A stretch of DNA of 8,450 nucleotides from Bacteroidota bacterium (lineage in GTDB: Bacteria > Bacteroidota > Bacteroidia > Flavobacteriales > Weeksellaceae): assembly GCA_023393915.1 (NCBI GenBank), contig JAEXBS010000005.1, positions 1-8,450 of the forward strand, written 5' to 3'. The notes beneath the pieces are model-generated. The model searched no databases. It was not told the DNA's origin and saw nothing but the letters and a program-made list of their open reading frames with translations. This document shows, one piece after another, positions 1 to 5,417 of this stretch; position 1 is the first letter of the stretch; every line of letters begins with the position of its first letter. The translations under genes were made by a program, and so were the position numbers.

Positions 1-171
1 GTGCCACACTTTGGCGGGAAAGAATTTATTTTTTTCTCTCCCATATTCAATTTCGCAGACGCATGCATCAGCGTTGGCGTAGTTCTTTTGCTGCTTTTCT
101 ATCGGAAAGAATTGGAACTCATTGGAACTACCATGAAGGGAGAGGACAAAAATGTGGAGTCACATGAGTGA
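1..171 (+). CDS. lspA: Lipoprotein signal peptidase (signal peptidase II), C-terminal fragment
   Basis: The frame is open from the left edge and ends at TGA 169-171, giving 56 visible residues; the rest lies outside the window. LspA is an inner-membrane aspartyl protease that cuts the signal peptide from prolipoproteins after the Cys is lipidated. The visible part has the family's C-terminal signature FNFADACISVG (residues 16-26). Asp20 would be the second catalytic aspartate, and a final membrane helix (VVLLLLFY) and a charged cytoplasmic tail follow. The reading frame overlaps the next gene by 20 bp, so the two are probably translated together. In Bacteroidetes lspA is commonly followed by a DUF4296 lipoprotein gene, which fits here. 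The identification rests on a short stretch, but the motif and context agree well. Confidence 0.88.
   Translation: MPHFGGKEFIFFSPIFNFADACISVGVVLLLLFYRKELELIGTTMKGEDKNVESHE
137..146 (+). promoter_or_regulatory. Purine-rich ribosome binding site for the DUF4296 lipoprotein gene
   Basis: AGGGAGAGGA lies inside the end of lspA and 5 nt before the ATG at 152. It favours that start over the ATG at 164, which would be 17 nt away. Shine-Dalgarno sequences are weak predictors in Bacteroidetes, so this is only moderate support. Confidence 0.4.
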
Positions 172-1102
172 TCAATCGTCTAAATATTATTTGCTCTTTG
201 CTTTCTTCTTGCTGGCAATGGTTTCGTGCACTCCCTCTGTGCCTGACCGTTACATCCAGCCAGACAAAATGGAAGACATCTTGTACGATTACCACATTGC
301 CGATGCTATGTATCAATCGAATAGTGGCGAAGCAACAACTATGATTGCCTACAAAACCGCTGTACTGAAAAAGAATGGTGTTTCAGAAGCTGAGTTTGAC
401 AGTTCGATGGTTTACTACACAAGGCACACAAGATTGTTACAGAAAATATATGAATCTCTCTCTACAAGACTGAGCAAGGAAGCACTGGCACTGGGAGCAT
501 CTGCAAGTGAGATTAATCAATATAGCTTGAACTCGGCGAATGGAGATACAACCAATGTGTGGACGGGGGAGCGATCGATTGTGTTTTCTCCTTACAGACC
601 TTTTAATTTGAGTTCCTTCACGTTGAAGACAGATACGACCTATAAGGCTGGCGACAATTTGTGGCTGAACTTTGATACACAGTTTATTTATCAAGATGGT
701 TCACGAGAAGCTATAGCGATGTTGTCTGTCAAGTTCAATAATGACAGCGTCTATTCACAACACGTATATGTATCAACACCAAATCATTATACGCTTCAAA
801 TATCAGATAACAATCACGTTGGTATTAAGGAAATCAAAGGATATTTTATACTTAACAAAGGAAATTCGTCTGATGCGTATAGCACAACGTTTAAGTTGAT
901 GATCATCTCAAACATCAGTTTGATTAGAATTCATCCGCCCAAACAGAAGCGCACCGGAGAAGCTCCTTCTGACTCTATATCTTCTGACACGAGACACAAA
1001 GGTGGAAATGATTCGCTGAAATCGTCGGTTCCAATATCGGCATCATCACAAAGAATGCAAAATGCCAATGAAAAAGTTCCTGCATCAGCTGCAATAAGAT
1101 AG
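152..1102 (+). CDS. DUF4296-type lipoprotein
   Basis: This is a 316-residue protein with a short signal peptide (hydrophobic LLFAFFLLAMV) ending in a lipobox-like MVSC, so Cys26 is the predicted lipidation site. The segment DRYIQPDKMEDILYDYHIAD just after it resembles the start of DUF4296, a Bacteroidetes family of unknown function. The rest is mostly polar with beta-like character, and the last ~50 residues are Ser/Lys-rich and look disordered. The start at 152 is preferred because a purine-rich AGGGAGAGGA (137-146) lies 5 nt upstream. An ATG at 164 would give a shorter, equally good signal peptide and overlap the lspA stop by 8 bp. The protein is likely anchored in the outer or inner membrane facing the periplasm and is a substrate of the LspA encoded just upstream. 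Its biochemical role is unknown. The family call is from recognition of the N-terminal pattern, not from a search. Confidence 0.82.
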   Translation: MWSHMSDQSSKYYLLFAFFLLAMVSCTPSVPDRYIQPDKMEDILYDYHIADAMYQSNSGEATTMIAYKTAVLKKNGVSEAEFDSSMVYYTRHTRLLQKIYESLSTRLSKEALALGASASEINQYSLNSANGDTTNVWTGERSIVFSPYRPFNLSSFTLKTDTTYKAGDNLWLNFDTQFIYQDGSREAIAMLSVKFNNDSVYSQHVYVSTPNHYTLQISDNNHVGIKEIKGYFILNKGNSSDAYSTTFKLMIISNISLIRIHPPKQKRTGEAPSDSISSDTRHKGGNDSLKSSVPISASSQRMQNANEKVPASAAIR

Positions 1103-1131
1103 ACTTTTTTATAAATACTATTATACCATAT

Positions 1132-2829
1132 ATGATTATGATGAGATTTGTTTTTTCCAAGAGTGATCATAACGTTAATTCGCTATGTACAAAAGTAATT
1201 TTCATGATAGTTTGTGCACTTGTCCTCAACATGCAGAGCGTTTTGGCCTGCACGAACTTCATTGTCGGAAAGAAGGCCTCTGCAGATGGTTCAGTTATAT
1301 GTTCTTACAATGCAGATGATTATGGGCTGTTTATTGGCTTGTGCCATTTCCCCGCAGGTAAACATCAACCTGGCACGATGCGCGATATCTACGATTGGGA
1401 TAATAACGAGTATCATGGTCAAATTCCAGAAGCGGCTGAAACATATAACGTCATTGGCAACATCAATGAATACCAAGTGACAATTGGAGAAACCACTTAT
1501 GGTGGAAGGGAAGAAATGGTTGACTCAACTGGTATAATCGACTATGGTTCACTGATATACATTGCGTTGCAACGATCAAAAACAGCGCGGGAAGCAATCA
1601 AGGTGATGACTACATTGACCAATCAATATGGATATAACAGTGAAGGTGAGACTTTTACTATTTGTGATCCCAATGAAGCTTGGATCATGGAAATGATGGG
1701 GAAGGGGCCTGGTAGTAAAGGCACCGTATGGGTGGCTATGCGTATCCCTGATGACGCTATATGCGGACATGCAAACCAAAGTCGCATCTCGAAGTTCAAC
1801 ATGAAGGATAAGAAGAACGTCATGTATGCGAAAGACGTTGTTAAATTTGCAAGGGAAAAAGGTTGGTATTCAGGAAAAGATGCTGACTTTTCTTGGAAAG
1901 ATACTTATGCGAAACCTGACTTTTCTGGCAGAAGATTCTGTGATGCTCGTGTATGGAGTTTTTTCAATCATTTCCAAGATATGACTCGCTATTTGCCATG
2001 GGCAATGGGCAAAGATCCAAATGCAGAAGACATGCCTCTGTGGATTTATCCGAAGAAGAAAGTGAGCGTACAAGATATCCAGACATGCATGCGTGATCAT
2101 TACGAAGGTACGCCGCTTGCTTTGGACAGTGTTGACATTGGTGGGGGAATTTGGCAAATGCCATATCGGCCCACACCGTTGATGTATAAAGTTGGTGACA
2201 AGCAGTATTTTAATGAAAGGCCTACGTCTACTCAACAATCTGCATTCTCCTATGTCAGCCAGATGAGAAACTGGTTGCCACGTGAAATCGGCGGACTTCT
2301 TTGGTTTGGCAATGATGATGGGAACATGGTTGCATATACTCCTATCTATTGCGGAAATACAACACAACCAGAGTGTTACAACACACCAGGCGCAGATGCT
2401 GTTACATTCTCAGATAAAAATGCATTTTGGGTATGCAACTGGGTTAGCAACATGATTTACCCGCGTTATCATCAGATGTTTGGAGACCTTCAAACAGTCC
2501 GTGATTCCTTGGAGTCGTCGTATTTTAAAAGCCAACAGGAAGTAGAAGCCGAAGCTCAAAGAAGATATAGTTCCAACAAAGCCGATGCAATAAATTATCT
2601 TAATGATTATTCCAACAAGAAGGCGCAAGAGATGCTTGGGCGATGGAAACAACTTGCAGTGCATTTGATTGTGAAATACAACGACATGACAATAAAGCCA
2701 GAAAGAAACGGAAAATTCTTAAAAACAAAGACAGGCCTCGGAGCTAAAGTCACCCGTCCTGGATTTCCTAAATCATTTGCAAAGGAACTTGTCACTCGCA
2801 CAGGGAACAAATATTTGGTTAAAGAATAA
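1132..2829 (+). CDS. Secreted C69-family dipeptidase (PepD-like Ntn hydrolase)
   Basis: This 565-residue protein matches the usual size of peptidase family C69, whose members cleave dipeptides using an N-terminal nucleophile cysteine. After a signal peptide (hydrophobic stretch at about residues 22-39) comes the family's hallmark beginning, ACTNFIVGKKASADGS, with Cys40 (codon 1249-1251) as the nucleophile exposed by cleavage. Further family-like segments are ETTYGGREEM around residue 120, NEAWIMEMMG near 185 and LWFGNDDGN near 390. The start at 1132 gives an N-terminus of MIMMRFVFSKSDHN with positive charges before the hydrophobic core. ATGs at 1138 and 1141 are near-equivalent, while the ATG at 1204 would leave a very short uncharged signal. 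It lies 29 nt after the lipoprotein gene on the same strand, so co-transcription is possible. It is probably periplasmic or surface-exposed and used in peptide nutrition, as expected for an asaccharolytic or proteolytic Bacteroidales. Exact specificity cannot be read from the sequence. Confidence 0.92.
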   Translation: MIMMRFVFSKSDHNVNSLCTKVIFMIVCALVLNMQSVLACTNFIVGKKASADGSVICSYNADDYGLFIGLCHFPAGKHQPGTMRDIYDWDNNEYHGQIPEAAETYNVIGNINEYQVTIGETTYGGREEMVDSTGIIDYGSLIYIALQRSKTAREAIKVMTTLTNQYGYNSEGETFTICDPNEAWIMEMMGKGPGSKGTVWVAMRIPDDAICGHANQSRISKFNMKDKKNVMYAKDVVKFAREKGWYSGKDADFSWKDTYAKPDFSGRRFCDARVWSFFNHFQDMTRYLPWAMGKDPNAEDMPLWIYPKKKVSVQDIQTCMRDHYEGTPLALDSVDIGGGIWQMPYRPTPLMYKVGDKQYFNERPTSTQQSAFSYVSQMRNWLPREIGGLLWFGNDDGNMVAYTPIYCGNTTQPECYNTPGADAVTFSDKNAFWVCNWVSNMIYPRYHQMFGDLQTVRDSLESSYFKSQQEVEAEAQRRYSSNKADAINYLNDYSNKKAQEMLGRWKQLAVHLIVKYNDMTIKPERNGKFLKTKTGLGAKVTRPGFPKSFAKELVTRTGNKYLVKE

Positions 2830-2834
2830 AACTG

Positions 2835-2860
2835 ACACGTTCAATACAACGTTTACGTGT
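2835..2860 (+). terminator. Possible weak terminator or stem-loop after the peptidase gene
   Basis: ACACGT (2835-2840) pairs with ACGTGT (2855-2860) across a 14-nt loop, beginning 5 nt after the peptidase stop. Overlapping it is a second inverted repeat, TTTAC-GTGTAT-GTAAA (2852-2867). There is no strong T-run, so a terminator role is uncertain; a protein-binding site is equally possible. Confidence 0.25.
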
Positions 2861-2929
2861 ATGTAAATTTGTGTACTAACTTTATGCATAACCGGTAGTA
2901 AGATAAACCAAAGTGTAATATTTAACTCG

Positions 2930-2957
2930 TTTTAACGTAAATATACATAATGAAAGA
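2930..2957. other. Candidate dif-like XerC/XerD site (prophage left attachment site)
   Basis: TTTTAACGTAA (2930-2940) matches 9 of 11 bases of the reverse complement of the E. coli dif XerD arm. It is followed by ATATAC and then ATAATGAAAGA, which would be the XerC arm. Read on the minus strand, the centre ATGTATAT also matches the centre of dif, but the two halves are offset by one base and the XerC arm matches poorly. It sits between the last host gene and the phage region, where an attachment site is expected. The Bacteroidales dif consensus could not be consulted and the second copy at the right end is not visible. Confidence 0.4.
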
Positions 2958-3008
2958 TTTAGGTTTGATAGTGTGCTGTCAGTTTTCCAATAATAAACAA
3001 GGGCGGGG

Positions 3009-3029
3009 GAGAATGGCGGAGGCATTCTC
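3009..3029. repeat. Inverted repeat, 7-bp stem with GCGGAGG loop
   Basis: GAGAATG (3009-3015) and CATTCTC (3023-3029) are perfect reverse complements around a 7-nt GCGGAGG loop. It is the first hairpin of the GC-rich module and has no T-run, so it is not an obvious terminator. Confidence 0.55.
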
Positions 3030-3034
3030 ATTCC

Positions 3035-3145
3035 ATGAAAACATATAAAGGAGCGATTATGAGGTCGTTTCATTGCATTTCACTCGTGCGCATGATGCTG
3101 CGTAAACTCCGCATCTCGGGCGCACGTTACGCTTACAGCGGGTAA
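3035..3145 (+). CDS. Possible 36-codon basic peptide ORF
   Basis: An ORF of 36 codons starts at ATG 3035 and ends at TAA 3143-3145. An internal ATG at 3059 would give 28 residues and is preceded by a perfect AAAGGAG (3047-3053) at 5-nt spacing. The peptide is Arg/Lys-rich (for example LVRMMLRKLRISGARYAYSG at the C-terminus). No family is recognised. The ORF overlaps the strongest stem-loops of the GC-rich module, so the DNA or RNA structure may be what matters and the ORF may be accidental. The good ribosome binding site is the main argument for translation. Confidence 0.22.
   Translation: MKTYKGAIMRSFHCISLVRMMLRKLRISGARYAYSG
3085..3126. repeat. Nested inverted repeat (7-bp outer stem, 4-bp inner stem)
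   Basis: CGTGCGC (3085-3091) pairs perfectly with GCGCACG (3120-3126). Between them TGCG (3099-3102) pairs with CGCA (3110-3113) around the loop TAAACTC. This is the largest and most GC-rich structure of the module. A smaller 5-bp stem, CTTAC/GTAAG, follows at 3132-3146. Confidence 0.55.
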
Positions 3146-3203
3146 GGTGCTATCGCTATGGGGGCAACGCCCCCTATACCCCCTGTAATGCTCGTAAACT
3201 CGC
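3095..3203 (+). repeat. Imperfect direct repeat pair around CGTAAACTC
   Basis: The segment 3095-3112 (ATGCTGCGTAAACTCCGC) and the segment 3188-3203 (ATGCTCGTAAACTCGC) differ only by two single-base indels. The shared core CGTAAACTC is identical. The copies are 93 bp apart and flank the GGGGGC hairpin. They could be iteron-like protein-binding sites. Confidence 0.45.
3160..3174. repeat. Perfect GC hairpin with 3-nt loop
   Basis: GGGGGC (3160-3165), loop AAC, and GCCCCC (3169-3174) form a very stable 6-bp all-GC stem. It is followed by TATACCCCC, and neither strand has a T-run after it, so a rho-independent terminator is unlikely. Confidence 0.6.
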
Positions 3204-3204
3204 T

Positions 3205-3603
3205 TAATGGTTGATTATAGAAAATTAACGATATTAATAATAATTATGTTGAAGTTAAATAATATTAAATATAGATAAATAATAATATTAGCAAGAATTA
3301 ACGTAATATAATAATATTATAATAGTGATCGATTAAGGCAGAATTATATTATAGAATAGGTTAAATAATAATAAAAATAAATAATTTATTTAATGATATT
3401 TAATAGTATTGGATGATATAGTTAATTAAATATAAATATTATAAATGATATAAAAGTTAAATTATATAAGTTTATTTAAGACTTTATGACTATAGATAAA
3501 AGAATATAAATAACATCACAAGATTATAAAACAAAAATTACGCTATCTTCACAGACAACGCAATTAAACTTATTGATTTATAACGAATGAAAAAGAATTT
3601 ATC
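3205..3603. other. Extremely AT-rich non-coding stretch with phiX174-like nick-core match
   Basis: Positions 3241-3540 contain only 40 G or C in 300 bases (13%). AATAATATTA-type runs recur near 3260, 3281 and 3309. No ORF of useful size was found on either strand. At 3230-3240 the sequence GATATTAATAA equals the 11 bases spanning the phiX174 gene A cleavage site core (cut between G and A). It lies on the + strand, opposite to the phage genes, which weakens the analogy. The stretch may be an easily melted replication region of the phage. Confidence 0.45.
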
Positions 3604-3611
3604 TATATTTG
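3604..3611 (+). promoter_or_regulatory. Bacteroidetes-type -7 promoter element (TAnnTTTG)
   Basis: TATATTTG fits the TAnnTTTG -7 consensus of the primary Bacteroidetes sigma factor exactly. It lies 20 nt before the ATG of the small membrane ORF. A convincing -33 TTTG was not found; the nearest is TTTA at 3577-3580, which is somewhat far. The AT-rich setting makes chance matches easier. Confidence 0.4.
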
Positions 3612-3630
3612 CAACATAAATCAAAATGGT

Positions 3631-3753
3631 ATGAACAAGATATTAAAAATAATATGCATAGTAATACTTTCTGTGATTGCATTAATACTTATAATAAAGT
3701 TGATAGCAATGGTATTTTTAATTGTAATAAGCATTAACGATATGCCTATTTAA
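3631..3753 (+). CDS. Small single-pass membrane peptide (40 aa), convergent with VP2
   Basis: The ORF starts at ATG 3631, ends at TAA 3751-3753 and overlaps the last 8 bases of VP2 tail to tail. The peptide begins with MNKILKI and continues as almost uninterrupted Ile/Leu/Val with one Lys near residue 23, ending in SINDMPI. This is one long or two short membrane helices with a basic N-terminus. Random AT-rich sequence should give many Asn, Tyr and Phe residues, but here there is no Tyr, one Phe and two Asn, which favours real selection. A TAnnTTTG element lies just upstream. It is the only candidate gene transcribed against the phage operon, so it could be expressed in the lysogen (exclusion or immunity) or act in lysis or as a toxin; none of these is shown. 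No family is recognised. Confidence 0.42.
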   Translation: MNKILKIICIVILSVIALILIIKLIAMVFLIVISINDMPI

Positions 3754-4939
3754 TAAACTTGGCAATCTGCTTAGCCTTTTTAAGATTAGCTGCAGCATTA
3801 GCAGCAGATGTTGCGCTAGACGACATCATACCAAAGCGACGAAACCATTTATCTACATTGTAGTTCATATAGTCTTTAGCTTTTATACCGTTCAGAATTT
3901 CTTCACCTGTACGCTGCACACGTTCAGTTTTTGATTGCTCACCGAGATAATCGGTAGCTGCTTTCTTTTGTTCTATACCTGCCTCGATATCATCAATCGT
4001 TTTATAAATTTGTTGAACTTGAGCAGGGGCAATGTTATCTAGATTAAATTGTTCTAGTTTCTTTTTAACCTTAGTCAAATCAGATTCTTCTTTAATACTT
4101 CTAATAACAGCTTGAACTTTTTCAAATGTTTTCCAATTAGATTTCAGTAATGAACGTTCGGAAACTTCACCGAGCATAAGTTGACGACCAGATTCGTCGG
4201 TTATAGGTTGGTCGTTTTCGTCATAAGCGGGAGATTCTTGAATTCTAGCGCGTAAACGGGCAAGGTTAGTTTCGATAGTATCTTTTATCATAAGTTGACT
4301 TAAATCTTCTAACTCAACATGGGTTTTTTGTGCCTCGGCCGTTGGTAGGTCGTAACCTGCATACTTTTGACTGTCTTTGTACTTTTGTCTGCCAAGCATA
4401 TATTCTTCATTAGCTGCATTTGCAGCAATGTTTCTTGTATTTTGTTTAGTTAACAAAATGTCAGCAATTCCTTTAACAGAATCTATTGCAGAGTGTGCAA
4501 ACTCGCTGAAAGGGTCAGGTAGGTCAACAGGTGAAGTTGGTGCAACATTTTGCGCAAGTGGTGTAGACTGATTTACGTTTGCGGACATTGCGCCATTTTG
4601 ATAAAGGTAGGGGTTGTAGCCTGCATCTTCAACACGTTGACGAACGTTGCTTTCATTGTTCCAATCTTCATTGCGTTGATTCATTTCACGTTGGAAAGCC
4701 ATTGCACGCTCATTTACTTCATTTTGATGCTTTATTTGAGCCTGAAACATTTGCCATTGGTTATCAATAGCAAGTTTTTGACGCCTACTGGCACCACGAG
4801 CGCCAATAAAGCCGTTGAGAATACCGGCAGCTGGACCTAAAAATGGAGTGATATCTATCATATTACTTGATTTATTAACAGGTAGGGGGACCCGAAAGTT
4901 GGGGTCCCCATACATATAAGGTGAAAGGAAATTGGACAT
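3746..4939 (-). CDS. Microvirus minor capsid / DNA pilot protein VP2
   Basis: This 397-residue protein has typical pilot protein features. A Gly/Ala-rich hydrophobic segment (GPAAGILNGFIGARGA, residues 35-50) is followed by a long Gln/Glu/Arg-rich helical region (about 54-105). The hallmark RQRVEDAGYNPYL at 100-112 matches the AG-NP motif of VP2 proteins. Further charged, coiled-coil-like segments lie at about 250-330, with an Ala/Lys-rich C-terminus. In microviruses this protein (H-like) helps move the genome through the cell envelope. The start at 4939 comes 2 nt after the stop of the upstream gene, suggesting translational coupling. A second start, Met27 at 4861 (MIDITPFLGP), gives the more usual VP2 N-terminus that begins just before the hydrophobic segment, so the first 26 residues may be an extension or untranslated. 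A strong hairpin lies between the two starts. The stop is TAG. Confidence 0.85.
   Translation of the reverse strand: MSNFLSPYMYGDPNFRVPLPVNKSSNMIDITPFLGPAAGILNGFIGARGASRRQKLAIDNQWQMFQAQIKHQNEVNERAMAFQREMNQRNEDWNNESNVRQRVEDAGYNPYLYQNGAMSANVNQSTPLAQNVAPTSPVDLPDPFSEFAHSAIDSVKGIADILLTKQNTRNIAANAANEEYMLGRQKYKDSQKYAGYDLPTAEAQKTHVELEDLSQLMIKDTIETNLARLRARIQESPAYDENDQPITDESGRQLMLGEVSERSLLKSNWKTFEKVQAVIRSIKEESDLTKVKKKLEQFNLDNIAPAQVQQIYKTIDDIEAGIEQKKAATDYLGEQSKTERVQRTGEEILNGIKAKDYMNYNVDKWFRRFGMMSSSATSAANAAANLKKAKQIAKFIK
4886..4909 (-). repeat. Perfect 8-bp GC hairpin in the 5' end of VP2
   Basis: GGGGACCC (4886-4893) and GGGTCCCC (4902-4909) are perfect reverse complements around an 8-nt loop. They occupy codons 11-18 of VP2 exactly and lie between the ATG at 4939 and the ATG at 4861. 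Such a stem stands out in an AT-rich phage. It could control translation of VP2, process or stabilise the mRNA, or serve as a DNA signal on the packaged strand, such as a complementary-strand origin. Confidence 0.6.
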
Positions 4940-4941
4940 AA

Positions 4942-5406
4942 TTAATCTGTACTTTGTGATTCATCATTACCTTGGGAAGTAGAATCTTCTTGCTTACTTT
5001 CATCTTCAAGGTTAGTGTAAATCTCGTTTTCGAAGAAATCTCGCACTTTGTCAATGTCGGTAAGGGTAGAATTATATCTACTTGGTAACATATTCATAAG
5101 TTCTTTGTCACTTAGATTGTTACGCTTACTTGCAGGCATCTTTTGCATAAAAGACAAAATACGCTCTTTCTCCATTGGATTTACATTTGGAGATATTAAC
5201 TTGTCGACCATGTTATCAGGATTTCCAGTAACAGGGTCTACTGGGAATAAAACATCACCGAGTTTATTTATATCCTCACACAAACTAGGGTTCTTTGGTT
5301 TTTCAGATACCTGAAGAGCAACAGATTTTTGTTCTTGGGTAAGGTTAGGCAAGAACACATCAATATCAGTAAAAATAGACTGGGAAGATTTATTTACTTT
5401 TTCCAT
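4942..5406 (-). CDS. Probable internal scaffolding protein (VP3-like), 154 aa
   Basis: The protein has 154 residues with no membrane segment. It is predicted to be soluble and helical, with a strongly acidic Glu/Asp/Ser/Gln tail (DESKQEDSTSQGNDESQSTD, residues 135-154). It sits between VP1 and VP2 (11 nt after VP1, 2 nt before VP2), a place where microviruses keep a structural or assembly gene. Size, acidity and the motif DVLFPVDPVTG resemble scaffolding proteins (VP3/B-like), which guide procapsid assembly and are then released. The assignment is mainly by position and composition; VP3 sequences are poorly conserved, and in Alpavirinae they are not always recognisable. It could instead be an unrelated small virion protein. 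The ATG start at 5406 is unambiguous. Confidence 0.55.
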   Translation of the reverse strand: MEKVNKSSQSIFTDIDVFLPNLTQEQKSVALQVSEKPKNPSLCEDINKLGDVLFPVDPVTGNPDNMVDKLISPNVNPMEKERILSFMQKMPASKRNNLSDKELMNMLPSRYNSTLTDIDKVRDFFENEIYTNLEDESKQEDSTSQGNDESQSTD

Positions 5407-5417
5407 AATAGTTGTAA

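Larger units (their letters stand above)
2998..3205. other. GC-rich, highly structured intergenic module (candidate origin, packaging signal or ncRNA)
   Basis: Positions 3001-3180 are 54% G+C by hand count, abruptly different from the flanking AT-rich DNA. Inside are hairpins at 3009-3029, 3085-3126, 3132-3146 and 3160-3174, plus an imperfect direct repeat. This density of structure in about 200 bp fits a cis-acting replication or packaging region of an ssDNA phage, or a structured RNA. A host-derived repeat element left at the integration junction is another possibility. Function is not established from the sequence. Confidence 0.4.

Noticed and set aside
1084..1115. Terminator between the lipoprotein and peptidase genes (TGCA repeats then T-run)
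   Set aside because: The stem is only 4 bp and the T-run is separated from it by about 11 nt; not convincing.
1870..2367. 165-aa ORF antisense to the C69 peptidase
   Set aside because: It lies wholly inside a well-supported gene, has odd Cys/His/Arg-rich composition and shows no recognisable family.
2882..3073. 63-aa minus-strand ORF spanning the junction
   Set aside because: It crosses the putative dif site and the composition change, has no recognisable domain and would be split if the junction is real.
3224..3257. Second dif-like sequence containing TTATGTTGAAG
   Set aside because: The right arm resembles XerD (9/11), but the left arm matches only about 4 of 11 and the region is AT-rich, so chance is likely. 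It remains an alternative left boundary.
4377..5314. Several + strand ORFs of 63-96 codons antisense to VP2 and the small protein
   Set aside because: They are opposite to well-supported phage genes, have no motif and look like complement-strand shadows.
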